Shown: positions 11,270 through 22,520 of the stretch, piece by piece
How positions within the stretch are numbered: position 1 is the first letter of the stretch
Layout of the letters: each line of letters opens with the position of its first letter
Source of the DNA: Zygnema cylindricum
Taxonomy: Eukaryota; Streptophyta; Zygnematophyceae; Zygnematales; Zygnemataceae
Length of the DNA: 64,000 bases
NCBI GenBank assembly: GCA_037447655.1
Contig: JBBHKE010000576.1
Span: 62,001-126,000 of the forward strand
Direction of reading: 5' to 3'
The notes under the pieces: generated by a model
Databases searched by the model: none
Told to the model about the DNA's origin: nothing
The model's input: the letters and a program-made list of their open reading frames with translations, nothing else
Program-made: the position numbers and the translations under genes

Positions 11270-11911
11270 ACGTGTCGGATTTAAGTTTGGATACCGGCAA
11301 TCGTAAGGTAGACCTTTAACTTTGCATCGCGACCGTTAGGATAAATACATTGACGAGTGTGCACGAGGAAAAAGTGATGTAAGATTCGTGATTCGTTTAT
11401 GTACTGTATTTTTGAAGGGGATAGTTCGGCTACATTATTATGTCGGTCGGAGGACAGAGAATCTCTTTGCTTTTTAGTTTTTACAAGTTCGAAGATTTGA
11501 TTTGAAAGCGAAAACTTGCTTAAACGGTTATAACCTTGTGCCGTACACCTCGAGATGTACGGCATGTGGTGTACTGCATCGATATTTGTGAAATTTGTTC
11601 AGCTCGATACATGGTAACGCTGCTACAGTACAGTTCAGGCCTACACTCCTACAGTACAGCTTGTATCGCTAAGAGAATCGATGTGTTTTTCACCACATAA
11701 AATCATCTCGTATCGTTATGAGAGCCGATGTTTTCATCGCCACTTCAGCATATTTTTTCTCTGCAGTCTGCACACTCGTCGGATTCTTAATCCGGCGGTT
11801 AGGATGGGATCCTAGCTTCAGATTGGGAGCCTCCAAAGGGGGCCAAGGGGCAAGGGTACACGGCCGATTTTCGCTAATCAGCTTTTTGGTGAAAAAAACC
11901 TTGACCGTGGT

Positions 11912-12467
11912 CAGAGGTCGCAAAAGTCAAAATTTTACATAACCGAAACCGACCGTTTTTTCAAAATCTGAGTAACCGACGCCCGACCGGGTTATGTCAT
12001 GCTCCAAAATTGTTAACCGTTAACCGACCGGCGTTTACGAAAATAAAAGTTAACCGAAACTCGATTTATGGCGACTTACCGTGCCCGCTCGTAACCGGAA
12101 AAGTACAAAATTTATTTATGTACGACTTATGAATAAGCCAATAATTACGATTTGTCGCGTTCCCTAAGATTTGTGAAATGAATAGTGTTACTACCGTGTC
12201 AGATTTGCGACGGTAATCATGATGTCACGTACTTCCACGTTACCAAAGAGTACAAAGTACAATAATGTTGGATTGTAACGACAGTACAAAATTTTCTCAT
12301 TTGTTTTGGTTTTTTGGTTAACCGACCGTAACCGACTTTTTTTTCTGGTGAATCAACCGACCCTAACTGCCCGGCCCCGAAAATTCGGAACCGAATCCGT
12401 TCCGGATCCGGCGCGGGCGGTCGGTTAACTGTCGGTCACGGTTTCGGTTGACCGTTTGCGACCTCTG
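11912..12467. mobile_element. hAT-like MITE between RID3 and HCF164
   Basis: Ends are CAGAGGTCGCAAA and its inverse TTTGCGACCTCTG, the CAGRG-type terminus of plant hAT elements. Flanking 8-mers ACCGTGGT (11904-11911) and ACTGTAGT (12468-12475) match at 6 of 8 positions, as expected for an aged hAT target duplication. The interior has many GGTTAACCGACCG-type repeats and no coding frame. It occupies most of the divergent intergenic space and ends 150 bp before the HCF164 start. Confidence 0.72.
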
Positions 12468-12565
12468 ACTGTAGTATTCCAGTTTTTTGAATCAAAATCG
12501 AGAAACAATATTAGTGTCGCCAAACAAAATTTACAAAAACCTGTCAAGGCGGTACAGTATTATGC

Positions 12566-12817
12566 CACGTGTCAGTTCACGAACGTCCTGAGTTTTTCCC
12601 CGAGCTTTTCCTAACCCTAATGTCCCTTGCCCTCCACGTGGCACCGACAGCCATGCCAATCTGTCAATCTTCTCACTTGCCACGTGGACTTTCTCTAAAT
12701 CTTGCCACTCTTCCCAGCTGCCACGTGTCTTCCACTCCTTCCTGGAAGGTCTTCAACAGTGGTCACCACTCGGAGACACATTCGCACGTGCGAAGTTCTC
12801 GCACGACTTGCCACGTG
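12566..12817. promoter_or_regulatory. Cluster of six CACGTG G-boxes
   Basis: CACGTG occurs at 12566, 12635, 12681, 12722, 12785 and 12812. Five of the six are in a (G/C)CACGTG(G/T) context. About one per 4 kb is expected by chance. In plants this is the core bound by bZIP and bHLH (HY5/PIF-type) light and stress regulators. Five of the six lie inside the predicted transit-peptide codons if translation starts at 12620. They may act as downstream promoter elements, or the true start may lie further right. Confidence 0.55.
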
Positions 12818-15024
12818 GCACCACCACCTTCTTTTACCTCCAGATACGACACATTCTCTTGCAAGATTTTTTCTTCATCTTTGAAACCAGAGCCATGGTT
12901 GAAAGGGAGAGAGACGAAAGGGAGAGAGAGAGGGAGAGAGAGACGCCCTCTCTTCGCCTCAGAAGGAGATAATAACACCTCCAAGGATTCTGAGAAAGAG
13001 AGTCAAGAAGGAGGAGCCATGGCTGGAGCTTCAAAACTGGATGAAGGAGAGAAACGAGGAGAGAGTGGAGCCATGGCTGTTTCAGGGGGAGAGGGAGAGG
13101 ATGCACCAAAGATAGGGTTGGCCTTGGCTTCTGCCGGAGCAGCAGTGGTACTCTTTTTTGCGACAAGATTTGGAGGGGGAGGAGTAGACCTCGGGAGTTT
13201 GGCAGCTTTGGCTACTCCATATGATGAGGTCAGTTCCCTCCCTCCCTCCCTCCCTCCCTCCCAACCTCCCTCCCTCTCTGCCTCCCTCTCCCTCTTTCCC
13301 CCTTCTTCCTCTTCCTCTCCCTCTTCCTCTCTGCTCCATTGCTCACCCTGCATTGTTGTTACCACAAATTCCTTGTGGTCTGTTGCAGTTTCCATTTCTG
13401 TGTCGTTCTCCGTTTCTGTTTCTGTCTACTCTTTTCCCCATTTTTCTCTTTGCACTCTTGTTCTTAGTGATTCTTTCTGTTCCTCGTTTCTGTCCCCGTT
13501 CCCATTTCTATTTTCTGTTCCGATTCTTACAATTTCCGTTTTCCCTCTCCCTCTCACTCTCCCTCTCCCTCTTCCCCTCCCTCTCCTCCCTCTCCCTTTT
13601 TTGATCGGTGATATCATTTTAGCTTGTCCTTTAATTTCCATAGTATTCTCGGTTTTTTGTAGTTTCTCCTCATGTTTCGCTGTCGTTTCTGTTCAGGCGC
13701 TGTCCAATGGCCGGCCAACGGTGGTGGAGTTCTATGCGGATTGGTGTGAAGTGTGTCGAGAACTCGCAAAGGATGTATACGGAGTGGAGGTGGAGTACAG
13801 GTGAGAGGTTCTTGTGTGCTACTATCTTTTATTTTTTATGTTTTTCAATTCTTTGGGAGTTTTTTTTGTTGTGATTATATTTTTGAATTATTTCGTGAAT
13901 TTTATTTTTACGGGTGTTTGGTTGGTTTCGGTTTTCTCTGTTAGTTTGCTTTAGTTTTTTTCTTGTTGTTTCGGTTGTCGTTTAACTTCACGGCCTTTTA
14001 TATCTTGGTGAGATTTGTGAATGTCAACGTTTTTGTTCGATTCTTTGTTCTTGTCGCCCGTTACACTGGGCTTTACGTTTCTCTTTTGCTCACCCTCTCT
14101 TCCTCTCTCTCTCTCCCACTCTCCCACTCCGTCTCTCCCTATCCCCCTCTCCCTCTTCCCTCCTCTTCCTCTCTCCTCCCTCTCCTCTTCCAATATCTCA
14201 ATGTTCCAGTTTTCCTCTATCCCAACTTCCCAATGTGCAAATGTCCCAACATTATTGTCTTTACGTTAAAAACCACTATGTCACGAATTTCTAATGCTCT
14301 CCCCATCCTACAATTCCACTTTTTAATCCCACCATCCCACTATCTCAATATCCCAACATCTCGATACCAATTTCATCCCACTACACCACTATCCCAATCT
14401 CCTAATCCACTTTCTTACTATGCTAATGTCCCAACGGTCGTCCCTCTCTCTCCCTCTTCCTCCCTCTCTCCTCCCTCCCTCTCTCTCTCTTCCTCTCTCC
14501 CCCTCTCTCCCCCCTTTCCCTCCCTCTCTCTCCGTCTCTCTTCGCCTCTCCCCCTCTCCCCCTTCCCCCCTCCCCATCCTCGTTCCCCTCCCCACCCTCT
14601 TCCCCTCCCCCTCCCCCTCCCCCTCCGCCTCTCCCCTCCCCTTTCCTAGCTGCTAATTTGTTTAGCTGCAAGCCGACTCCTTGTTCCTTTTTTTTATATA
14701 TATTCATCCTTTCTTTTTTTTCTTTCTTTTTTGTGTAGAGATAAAGTGAATTTTGTGATGCTCAATATCGATAACGTAAAGTGGGCACAAGAACTCGACG
14801 AATTTGGAGTTGAAGGAATACCGCATTTTGTATTTTTGGACGGAGAAGGAAATGAAGAAGGAAACATTGTTGGAAAATTACCGAGAAAATATTTATTAGA
14901 AAATGTTTTGGCTCTTTCTCAAGGAGAAAAGACACTTCCACATTCCCAAGTTGTTGGAAATTTTTCCGTTAGAGGCGACCGTGAAGTTCCGACGGTAACG
15001 GATCCACGAAGTCATGGAAAATAA
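12620..15024 (+). CDS. HCF164: HCF164 thylakoid thioredoxin-like protein, three exons
   Basis: Exons are 12620-13228 (donor GTCAGT), 13697-13800 (phase 2, donor GTGAGA) and 14739-15024 (stop TAA); the product is 332 residues. HCF164 sits in the thylakoid membrane with its thioredoxin domain in the lumen. It passes reducing power (from stromal thioredoxin via CcdA) to apocytochromes for cytochrome b6f assembly. Visible parts: a Ser/Thr/His-rich transit-like N-terminus, a charged Arg/Glu/Lys linker, a hydrophobic segment near '[20 protein letters not shown]', then the thioredoxin fold with '[16 protein letters not shown]' (active site WCEVC) and the cis-Pro region '[12 protein letters not shown]'. 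The tail ends 'VTDPRSHGK'. The start at 12620 is the first in-frame ATG and gives a leader longer than in Arabidopsis (about 261 aa in total); ATGs at 12653 and about 13019 are alternatives. It is divergent from RID3. Confidence 0.9.
13229..13696. repeat. HCF164 intron 1, pyrimidine-rich
   Basis: The donor is followed at once by CCCTCCCTCCCTCCC, and CT-rich sequence continues through most of the intron on the sense strand. It happens to stay open in the exon frame, so an unspliced reading looks like one long protein; the intron is supported by clean splice sites and by the family sequence crossing the junction. Confidence 0.8.
14088..14648. repeat. CT-rich tract in HCF164 intron 2
   Basis: Over 500 bp of CTCTCC and CCCTCTCC runs with an island of 'CCCAACATC/TCCCAATAT' repeats at about 14200-14420. 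Pyrimidine-rich on the sense strand. No exon is visible within it. Confidence 0.8.
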
Positions 15025-15814
15025 TACTTACAAAAATCAGTCGAAAATACTTTGGTGATTTATTGCAAACATGCTAAATTTTTGTTAGGATTCGTTTTTT
15101 GTTTTTAGTTCCAAGTGTTGTTGTCAAGTGAAGTTTTTCTTTGCCAATCTTTCAAGTTGTATGATTTTGTATTTTATATTTTCCAAATAATTTTAAGACA
15201 TTTTAAGGTTTCATTTATTTTCTTGTCCCAATGGTGTTTTCGTTTTTTTGTTTTTTCTTAATAGAGGAATAAAAATATTTGTAAACAATTTCAAGTTTTC
15301 ACTGATTTAAGAGAAGTGGTAAGCGTCTGTATAGAGGGTTTATCTTTGTTATTCAAGTTGATTTTTTTTGTTACTAGTAACGAGCATCATGGTTTGTTTA
15401 CTTATTTCTTAACTTTACGTCTTTCAAAAACCTCCTTTTGAACAACATTAAGATGTTTATGGGTATTTTATTAAGCCTCGTCTGTTGTCAAGTCGCATTT
15501 ACATGTCATCCATTGAGAACCTATTTTGACAGATCATGTCTTTTTGTCAATTACACTTATGAACGACCTGCTTCATTATTTTTTTGTCTTTAAATTTGTT
15601 GGCGTCAACACCGTTATTGTGGGCTATTCTATTCACAAACAATGTTATTGATTTTAGGCATGGAGTATCACGGATGGTGTCTGGCCACTTAATTCGTTTA
15701 TTGATGTTATTAATTCTATTTTGTGGTCAAAAAACTTCTATATAAATAAATATGTATGATCATGTCTGCATAACCATGTATACAATTTTATATATTAGAT
15801 ATTTTAATATCTAT
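15025..15814. other. HCF164 3' flank, no gene seen
   Basis: AT-rich sequence with the probable 3' UTR of HCF164 (AATAAAAATA-type signals near 15268). I see no open frame or repeat of note. Confidence 0.5.
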
Positions 15815-18800
15815 TATTAGAATATTTTCAAAGTTTGTCCCGCCTTTTTACCATTCCGGTTCGGAATTTTATTGACTTTCAAAGTTTGTAGCTCCTTTTT
15901 GCATTTCATTTTGAAATTTTTCTGACCAATTCAAATTCGAAGGAAAACATTTCACCAATTTCAACATTTCAAACAGAAGTTAAGGTTACACTTTCCACCA
16001 TTTCCGAAAAAGTGTGTCTACCTACATAAAGACACAAAGATGGAGGATCTTAGACAACCAAACAGCTGTATGTATTAATTGAAGTTTTCCAAAGACCTAT
16101 CTTTCCTTTCTTCTTTTGACTTCTTTCTCAACAAAAAAATGTCTTTCCACAAGGGTAGCTTTAACCCTTTGGTTTTGTACATGGGAAACTTACCTTACCG
16201 AATACTTTTTTTTCTTGTAGAAGCGACTTTATCTGTCTAAAACAAACATGACCCAACTTTGCTATCATCGAAGAAAATGACCGCAACAGTGAGGATCCAA
16301 CGAACATCGGAAGAGGAAACATCGATGACAAAATCACAAATTCAACTGTCAATATTTCCGGAAAACATTTGAAATGGATTTTGAAATGAAAATGGGCATA
16401 ATTTAAGAGAAATTGCATATTATATAGAATAAAAAACTAAAAAATGTCTGAGAGTACAATTTTCCAAACAATATCTATAGCTAAAAAGAAGGTGAATATC
16501 TAAAACTAACCACAAACCGCAAATCATCATCGTTAAAGCGCAAATAATTTCCTATGACTGCAAAATATACTGCAAACTATTTTGAACACCTAAATAAAAA
16601 CTACAGACCCACATGTCGAACAAACCGAAGAGGACAGCCAACTAAAAATAACAAAAAGGCAAAAAATAAAAAGACCTTGACGATATAAATGCAAGCTCAC
16701 CAGCCGTCAATGAACGATAGACCGAGAGTAAAGCGTTGAAGTTTATTTTTCGTAAAGTCGATGAGATACAAAATGAGAAGTTGAACGACCAACAAGCGAA
16801 ACATAGGCTAGGGGAGAAAAAATGGTGACTTACAAGCCTTCAATTGAAACAAAACGGTGTGTTTACCCATAGAGAATGATGGCAAAAGTGGGAAAATGTT
16901 TTAAAGGATTATAAAAAAGTGAAAGATTAGCAATCGAATATCACAATTGGGAACAAGGACTATTGGGCGATATCCATGTCAAATAGGATAGTGATGAAAA
17001 CTGCTCGACAATTTTGTTGACCAATTCTATACGGCAATAGATGAAGGAATAAGTGGAAACGAGAATATATCACTAACGCATATTAGAATTATACTGACGC
17101 AAGAATTACGACGCATATTAGAATTATACTGACGCAAGAATTATACTTAGCCAGGGAGAGTCAAACACAGCTGAAGTACAATAGAAGTGCATCTAAAAAA
17201 AAACTTTTTTGTGAAAACAACCAACCAACTCACCTACAACCGATAATATTTACAAGAACAATACGGGAAAACGCATAAGAACTGAAAAAGGTTCAAAAAG
17301 TACATGATCAATGGACCTAAATGGATTTCGAAAGATAGTAATAAATCCATGGAATGTCCGTGTAAGAAACAAATGAGACAACGAACAAGTTTGGAGAAAT
17401 GCTTGCAACAAATTGGAAAAAGAGCGGAAAAAAAAGACTTCGTTTGATTGATGCCGTATGTACGCTCACCGAGTGAAGGGTCGTGCGGACACCAACACAC
17501 ATCCGGTGGAACATGATATTTGTAAGGTACACGAAAATTTATGTTGCATTACTTTTTCATTTGTTGAGTGTTTTTGTTTATTTATTTTATTTGTTAAGGT
17601 TAATTTCAATCTCATGGGTAGTGAAAATGATAAATTAATACAACATAGGTTTTGAACCTTATGAATATGATGTTTGATCAGATATATTGGTGTCGCCCCG
17701 ACTTTTTCTATAGCGAGCATAAATATGACATCAATTAAGTGAAGTCATCCTTATTCGCTTTTTTCTCAATTTCTTGCAAAGATTTTCCCAAACCTCTCTA
17801 TGGTCTCACTTGTTTTAGCGCAGACTTTTATAAATTTACCATTGTTTTGTTTTAATCCATTTAGGTCCAATGATCATGTATTCTTTGAATGTTTTCAGTT
17901 CTCTTACGTTTTCCGCTACGATTGCTGTTCTTGTTCTATTTTTCTATTCTTCTTATTATCTTCTCATCATCGGTTGTAGATGAGTTAGTTAATGTTTCCC
18001 GACAAAGGGTATTTTTAGACGCATTTTTAATTTACCTTGACTAAATACAAATCTATTTTTATAAATCTATATCTAACATGCGCCGGGGTTATATCCTCGT
18101 TTTTATTTAATTTTTTTATCTATTGGCTCACCGAACTGTCGCGCAATCTTACCCTGTATTATTTGGCATGGAGATCGCTATTTTACCTTGTCTTATATGA
18201 CATGGAGATTGCCTGGTAGTTCTTGTTCCTACTTAGGATATTCGATTGCCAATCCTTCAATTTTTTTTTTAAACGATTAAAATTTTTTCATACATCCGCC
18301 AACACTTTTTACGGGTTGCAAACACACCTTCTTGTTCCAACTGCAGGCTTATAAGCCTCCACTTATCCTCCACTAACCGATGTTTAACTTTTAGGTCGTT
18401 CAACTTCTCTTTTCGTATTTTATCGGCTTTATTTAAAAAAAAGATTCAATGCCTCACTCTCGGTCCATCGGTTAAAGATAGATGGAAAGCTTGCATGGAT
18501 AGTCTTAAAATCTTCCTTCTCAATTTTTTCCATTTTGTGTTATTATTTGGCTCTTTTTTTTTTTGCCTCTTCCCCACTCCTTGGCCACTAGATTAAATTC
18601 TGTTTTTTAGCCATAGGAGTTTGTTTCGAAATTCCACCTTAGTTCTCTGTAGTTTTTTTTTTGTAAAACCACTTCGACCTGCAAAAAGCATACAAAAAAC
18701 CTTGGGTTTTAGCATAAATACTCCATGAATCAAACATTCAAACCTTAATATATGTAACAGGTAAGACTTTTAAGTTTTAAAGTTTTTTCTTTGTTTGACA

Positions 18801-19730
18801 TTTTAGTTTGTATTTTTTATTTGGATGTTCAAAACATTTTGCAATATATTAGGTCACCGAAATTTATTCGCACCTTCACGATTATGAATTGCAATTTGTG
18901 GTTAATTTAACAATTTTTTTTTTTTTTTTTAATTATAAACATTGTTTTAAAATTTGTAATTTTAGATATTTTGCAGTCCGTTATTCTATATTATATGCAA
19001 TTTCTCTCAACTCCTGCTCATTTTTATTTCAAAATCTATTTTAGACATTTTCGGAAAAGATTGGGAAATATCACTTGTTGTATTTATGACTTTGTCGCCA
19101 ATGCTTCCTCTTTCGATTCTCATAAGATCCTCCTTGTTACGATTTGGGACTGAGGAAGTCATATTTACAAGAAAATAATATTATTAATGTACATAGGATC
19201 CTCACTATTGTTGCGGTTTGCGGTTTGAGACAGAAAAATTATATATTTACAAGAGAAGAAATTATTGAGTAATGTAGGTTCCAAAAATAACAAACAAAAA
19301 GGTTGAAACTACTATTCGGGAAATACATTCTACTGTTGAGAAAGAAGACAAAAAAAAAAGGTATTTGGAAAACTACAATTAAAATGCATAAGCTGTTTGG
19401 TTATTTGTGATCTTTTATCTTCTTGTCCTTATGTGAATATACGACATTTTTTGGAAATGGTGGCAAGTGTAACCTTAACTTTTGTTTAAAATATTGAAAT
19501 TGGTGAAATGTTTTCCTTCAAATTTGAATTGGTAAAAAAAAATTCAAAAGGAAACGGTAGAAAGGCGCAGCAAACTTTAAAGGTAAGTAAAATTTAAAAA
19601 CGGAAAGGCAAAAAGGTTGCGGCGAAATTTGAAGGTTAAGAAGAATTTAAAATGGAAAAGGAGATTCAAGCTATGAAGGTGAACAAAAATTTAAAAACGG
19701 AATGGAAGGGGCGGGAAAATGTGGGAGCTT
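15815..19730. mobile_element. Giant foldback element (~3.9-kb imperfect palindrome)
   Basis: The left half matches the reverse complement of the right half in order along its whole length: 'ACCAATTTCAACATTTCAAA' (about 15955) with its inverse near 19480; 'CAAACAGCTG' (16058) with the inverse near 19388; 'AGAGAAATTGCATATTATAT' (16409) with 18990; 'TCAATGGACCTAAATGGAT' (17309) with 17857. The arms meet near 17,590 with almost no loop. Identity looks like 70-80% with many indels. The outer right end carries about three tandem copies of a ~60-bp unit ('GAAAGG..AAAAAGG..GCGG'); the left end has one or two. No coding frame is seen. This is a foldback or long-TIR DNA transposon relic; outer limits are good to about 30 bp. 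Confidence 0.7.
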
Positions 19731-19789
19731 GACAAAATAATTTCGGTCCTGATGGAACGCCGATAGCGCAAATATCTTATACGACTGGT

Positions 19790-20074
19790 AACACCGTGAA
19801 TCGCTTAGGGCGTGTTCCCATGTGTTCAAGTAAGTGATTTTTTCCGTCGTTTTCACAGAAAATGGGACTTCCAACGAGAAAATATTAAGCCGTACGAAAA
19901 ATGGGCAAAAACACAAGTACATTTTGCGTCATCTTGGAACTTGGAAGGTACGGCAATTTGGCGTTATTATCATCGCGACCCACTTCCAGCTCATCTTCAC
20001 ACTTGCACTGGAATCGGAGAAAAGATGTTTTCAGCGGCTAAAAAAACATTAACATTATAAGCGATTCCGGTGTA
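19790..20074. mobile_element. MITE, variant of the TACACCG family
   Basis: The left end 'ACACCGTGAATCGCTTA' and the inverted right end 'TAAGCGATTCCGGTGTA' differ by one indel. The interior shows no supportable gene. Confidence 0.55.
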
Positions 20075-20424
20075 GACGTGATCGCCCGTTCATCGGTGGG
20101 ATAACTTTCAATTTCCACGTGGACCAATTATACAAAGCCAGCGTGTTGTTAATGCGTCAGTGTTATGTTCGAGCGATTGCGTCGCGGATTTGAAGAAAGC
20201 AAAATATCCGACGATCAAGGTTTACGCCCACACCCTCGGAGAATCCAAAATGACCTCGAGAAAAATTCCCTCCCCCAAAAAAAAATTGTACGGAATGATT
20301 TCAAAAAAGTACAGTACTGTACTGCATTTAGTCTATAACCTCTTCCCTAATGCCAAAAGCGAAGAGCCCAACGGCGCGACGGCCTGGTAAAGCGTAAAGG
20401 CTTTGGCCGTGGTTTTGGGCCGCT

Positions 20425-20965
20425 TCTCCATCAGGCGCCGACAGTAATCATACGGAAACGTTTACTGGCAGTAATACTTCGTTCACTTCTCCATCAGGTC
20501 GCGTCAGCAATGGAATCTATCGCGTACGTGCTTTATGCACGTAGGTTCATGTTCTAACGGCGAGCATGTCAAAGATTTCAAAAGAACAATATCTAAACAT
20601 GTATCCGTACATCCAGCCGCAAAAATAAATTACGTGAATGTACAATTTGTACGTTCGTGTTTGTCGTTCGCGTTTCGTCGTGGCGCCGCAAATTCCGGAT
20701 GTTAGTGGATCGTGGAGGAGGCGTCACGGCACATTCTTCAACAATTTTTTTTTTGGTGGTTTTCGTTGGATTTGATTCCCGCCCGTTCGAATGCGCGCTG
20801 CTCGTACGTGACCTTTCCACGCGTAAACATTTTACACGTCCGGTGATTGGCTAGTCTACTCCATAAGGAGACTAGCTAATCACTGACGAAGTGACTACTT
20901 GCTTCGAGAACACATAATTGGACGGTCGACGTTGTCGCCCAAAAGTTTGGAGAATCTTGACGAAC
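20425..20965 (+). repeat. Repeat pair, copy 1
   Basis: The segment from 'CTCCATCAGGCGCCGACAGT' to 'GTTTGGAGAATCTTGACG' is repeated in order at about 21583-22152, diverged by roughly 10-15%. Near its end it has a hairpin, 'GTGATTGGCTAGTCTACTCC' then ATAA then the inverted arm. Confidence 0.65.
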
Positions 20966-21570
20966 TTTAAGTAAGAGCATTGTTCCATTAGGCGGTCTCA
21001 GTAAACGTCAAAAAAACGTCTACTGAAGCCATCGTTGCATTGTGTCAGGTCAGTAACCGATATTTTATTTGCGTGGCACACTTTGATTGGATCCACGTAG
21101 TAGATGAATATGATTCTTCTAATCTTCAAAGAATCTTTGTCAGGAAAGTGTGACCACATATTTGTTACCAGCGAAGATAAAAAGTGACTCGTACGACGTA
21201 TTGAGTGAAATTTGTGCGGACGGACGAAACTTAAGATTTGTAAAAGCGTACGAAAATGTCAGAATGGTTAGTGGATGACAACAGACGCGAAAATAAATCC
21301 TCCGTCAAAGATTTTCTTGCGGCTTCCGGTGGCCTCGCATCCTCCCTGGCGGAATGCACATGTCATATGCGACGTGTCCCCACCTGTCACGCGATAGTCA
21401 TGGATATTTGTTCACTTTTCCACGAGGCGCGATGCTATACGTTCAGGCGCTTAGAATTGACCTACTCCGAGTCACTTGTTGTGAACTGAAAGTGTCAGAC
21501 GATGGCGTATCCGATTATGCATCCGACAATCCACGTTTACGCCCATAAACGTGGAGAATCAAATCACTCA

Positions 21571-22290
21571 TTTAGGGTAACCCTCCATCAGGCGCCGACA
21601 GTAATCATACGGAAACGTTTACTGGCGGTAATACTTCGTTCACTTCTCCATCAGGTCGTGCCAGTAATGGGATCTATCGCGTACGTCCTTTCTTTCGATT
21701 GGACGCACGTAGGTTCGTGTTTTGAAGACGAGCAGTCAAAGATTCCAAAAGCACAATATCTGGACTTGTATCCGTACATCCAGTCGCAAAATTAAATTAC
21801 GTGAATGTACAATTTGTACGTTCGTGTTTTGTATTTTTTGTAGTTGTTTTGTCGTTCGTGTTTCGTCGTGGCGCCATAAATTCAGGATGTCAGCGGATCG
21901 TGGAGGAGGCGTCACGACACATTCTTCAACAAAGATTTTTTTTGGTGGTTTTCGTTGGATTTGATTCCCGCCTGTCCGAAGGCGAGAGACCCGTACGTCA
22001 CCTTCCACGCGTAAACATTTTACACGTCCGGTGATTGATGACTCTCCTCCTGAGGAGAGTAATTAATCACTGGACGACGTGACCGCTTGCTTCGAAAACA
22101 CGTAATCGGACGGTCGACGTTGTTGCCTAGAAGTTTGGAGAATCTTGACGCGCCGACAGTAATCAAGTTTAATTAAATATATAATAAATCAGTACGTCTC
22201 TGTACGGAAATGAGCTGGATCTGTACGAAAGTACACTTTTTCCAGTAAAGAATCCCACTTTTCGCCTGATGGAGGTTCACCCTTAGTAGG
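21571..22290 (+). mobile_element. Repeat pair, copy 2, with 'CCTCCATCAGGC' TIRs
   Basis: This copy is bracketed by TTAGGGTAACCCTCCATCAG (left) and the inverse CTGATGGAGGTTCACCCTTA (right), so the repeat is probably a non-autonomous TIR transposon. The hairpin near 22032-22075 ('GTGATTGATGACTCTCCTCC', TGA, inverse) has a different sequence from that of copy 1 but still pairs. Confidence 0.55.
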
Positions 22291-22520
22291 CTTGTTTTTG
22301 TGACAAATTTTTTTTTTGGTACGGCATTGTACGAAACATTACGGCTTTCAGTAAACAACGACATTTTTCCCCTAATGGAACCTCACCCTAATCATGTTTT
22401 ATATAAAAAAAACAAGCAGTACGGCCCTGTACGAAAATGAGCTGGATCTGTAGGGAAATGCACTTTTTCCAGTAATGAACCCCACTTTTAGCCTGATGGA
22501 GGTTCACCCTTAGTCTGGCC
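22188..22520 (+). repeat. Second repeat pair (~105 bp)
   Basis: About 22188-22290 and 22416-22517 share 'GTACGAAAATGAGCTGGATC', 'CACTTTTTCCAGTAA' and 'GCCTGATGGAGGTTCACCCT' in order. Both end in the TIR motif of the previous entry. Confidence 0.65.

Noticed and set aside
12569-13804. One 411-codon open frame through HCF164 exon 1, intron 1 and exon 2
   Set aside because: The middle is CT-rich intron that is open only by chance; good splice sites and family sequence across the junction show it is removed. The frame also starts at GTG, not ATG.
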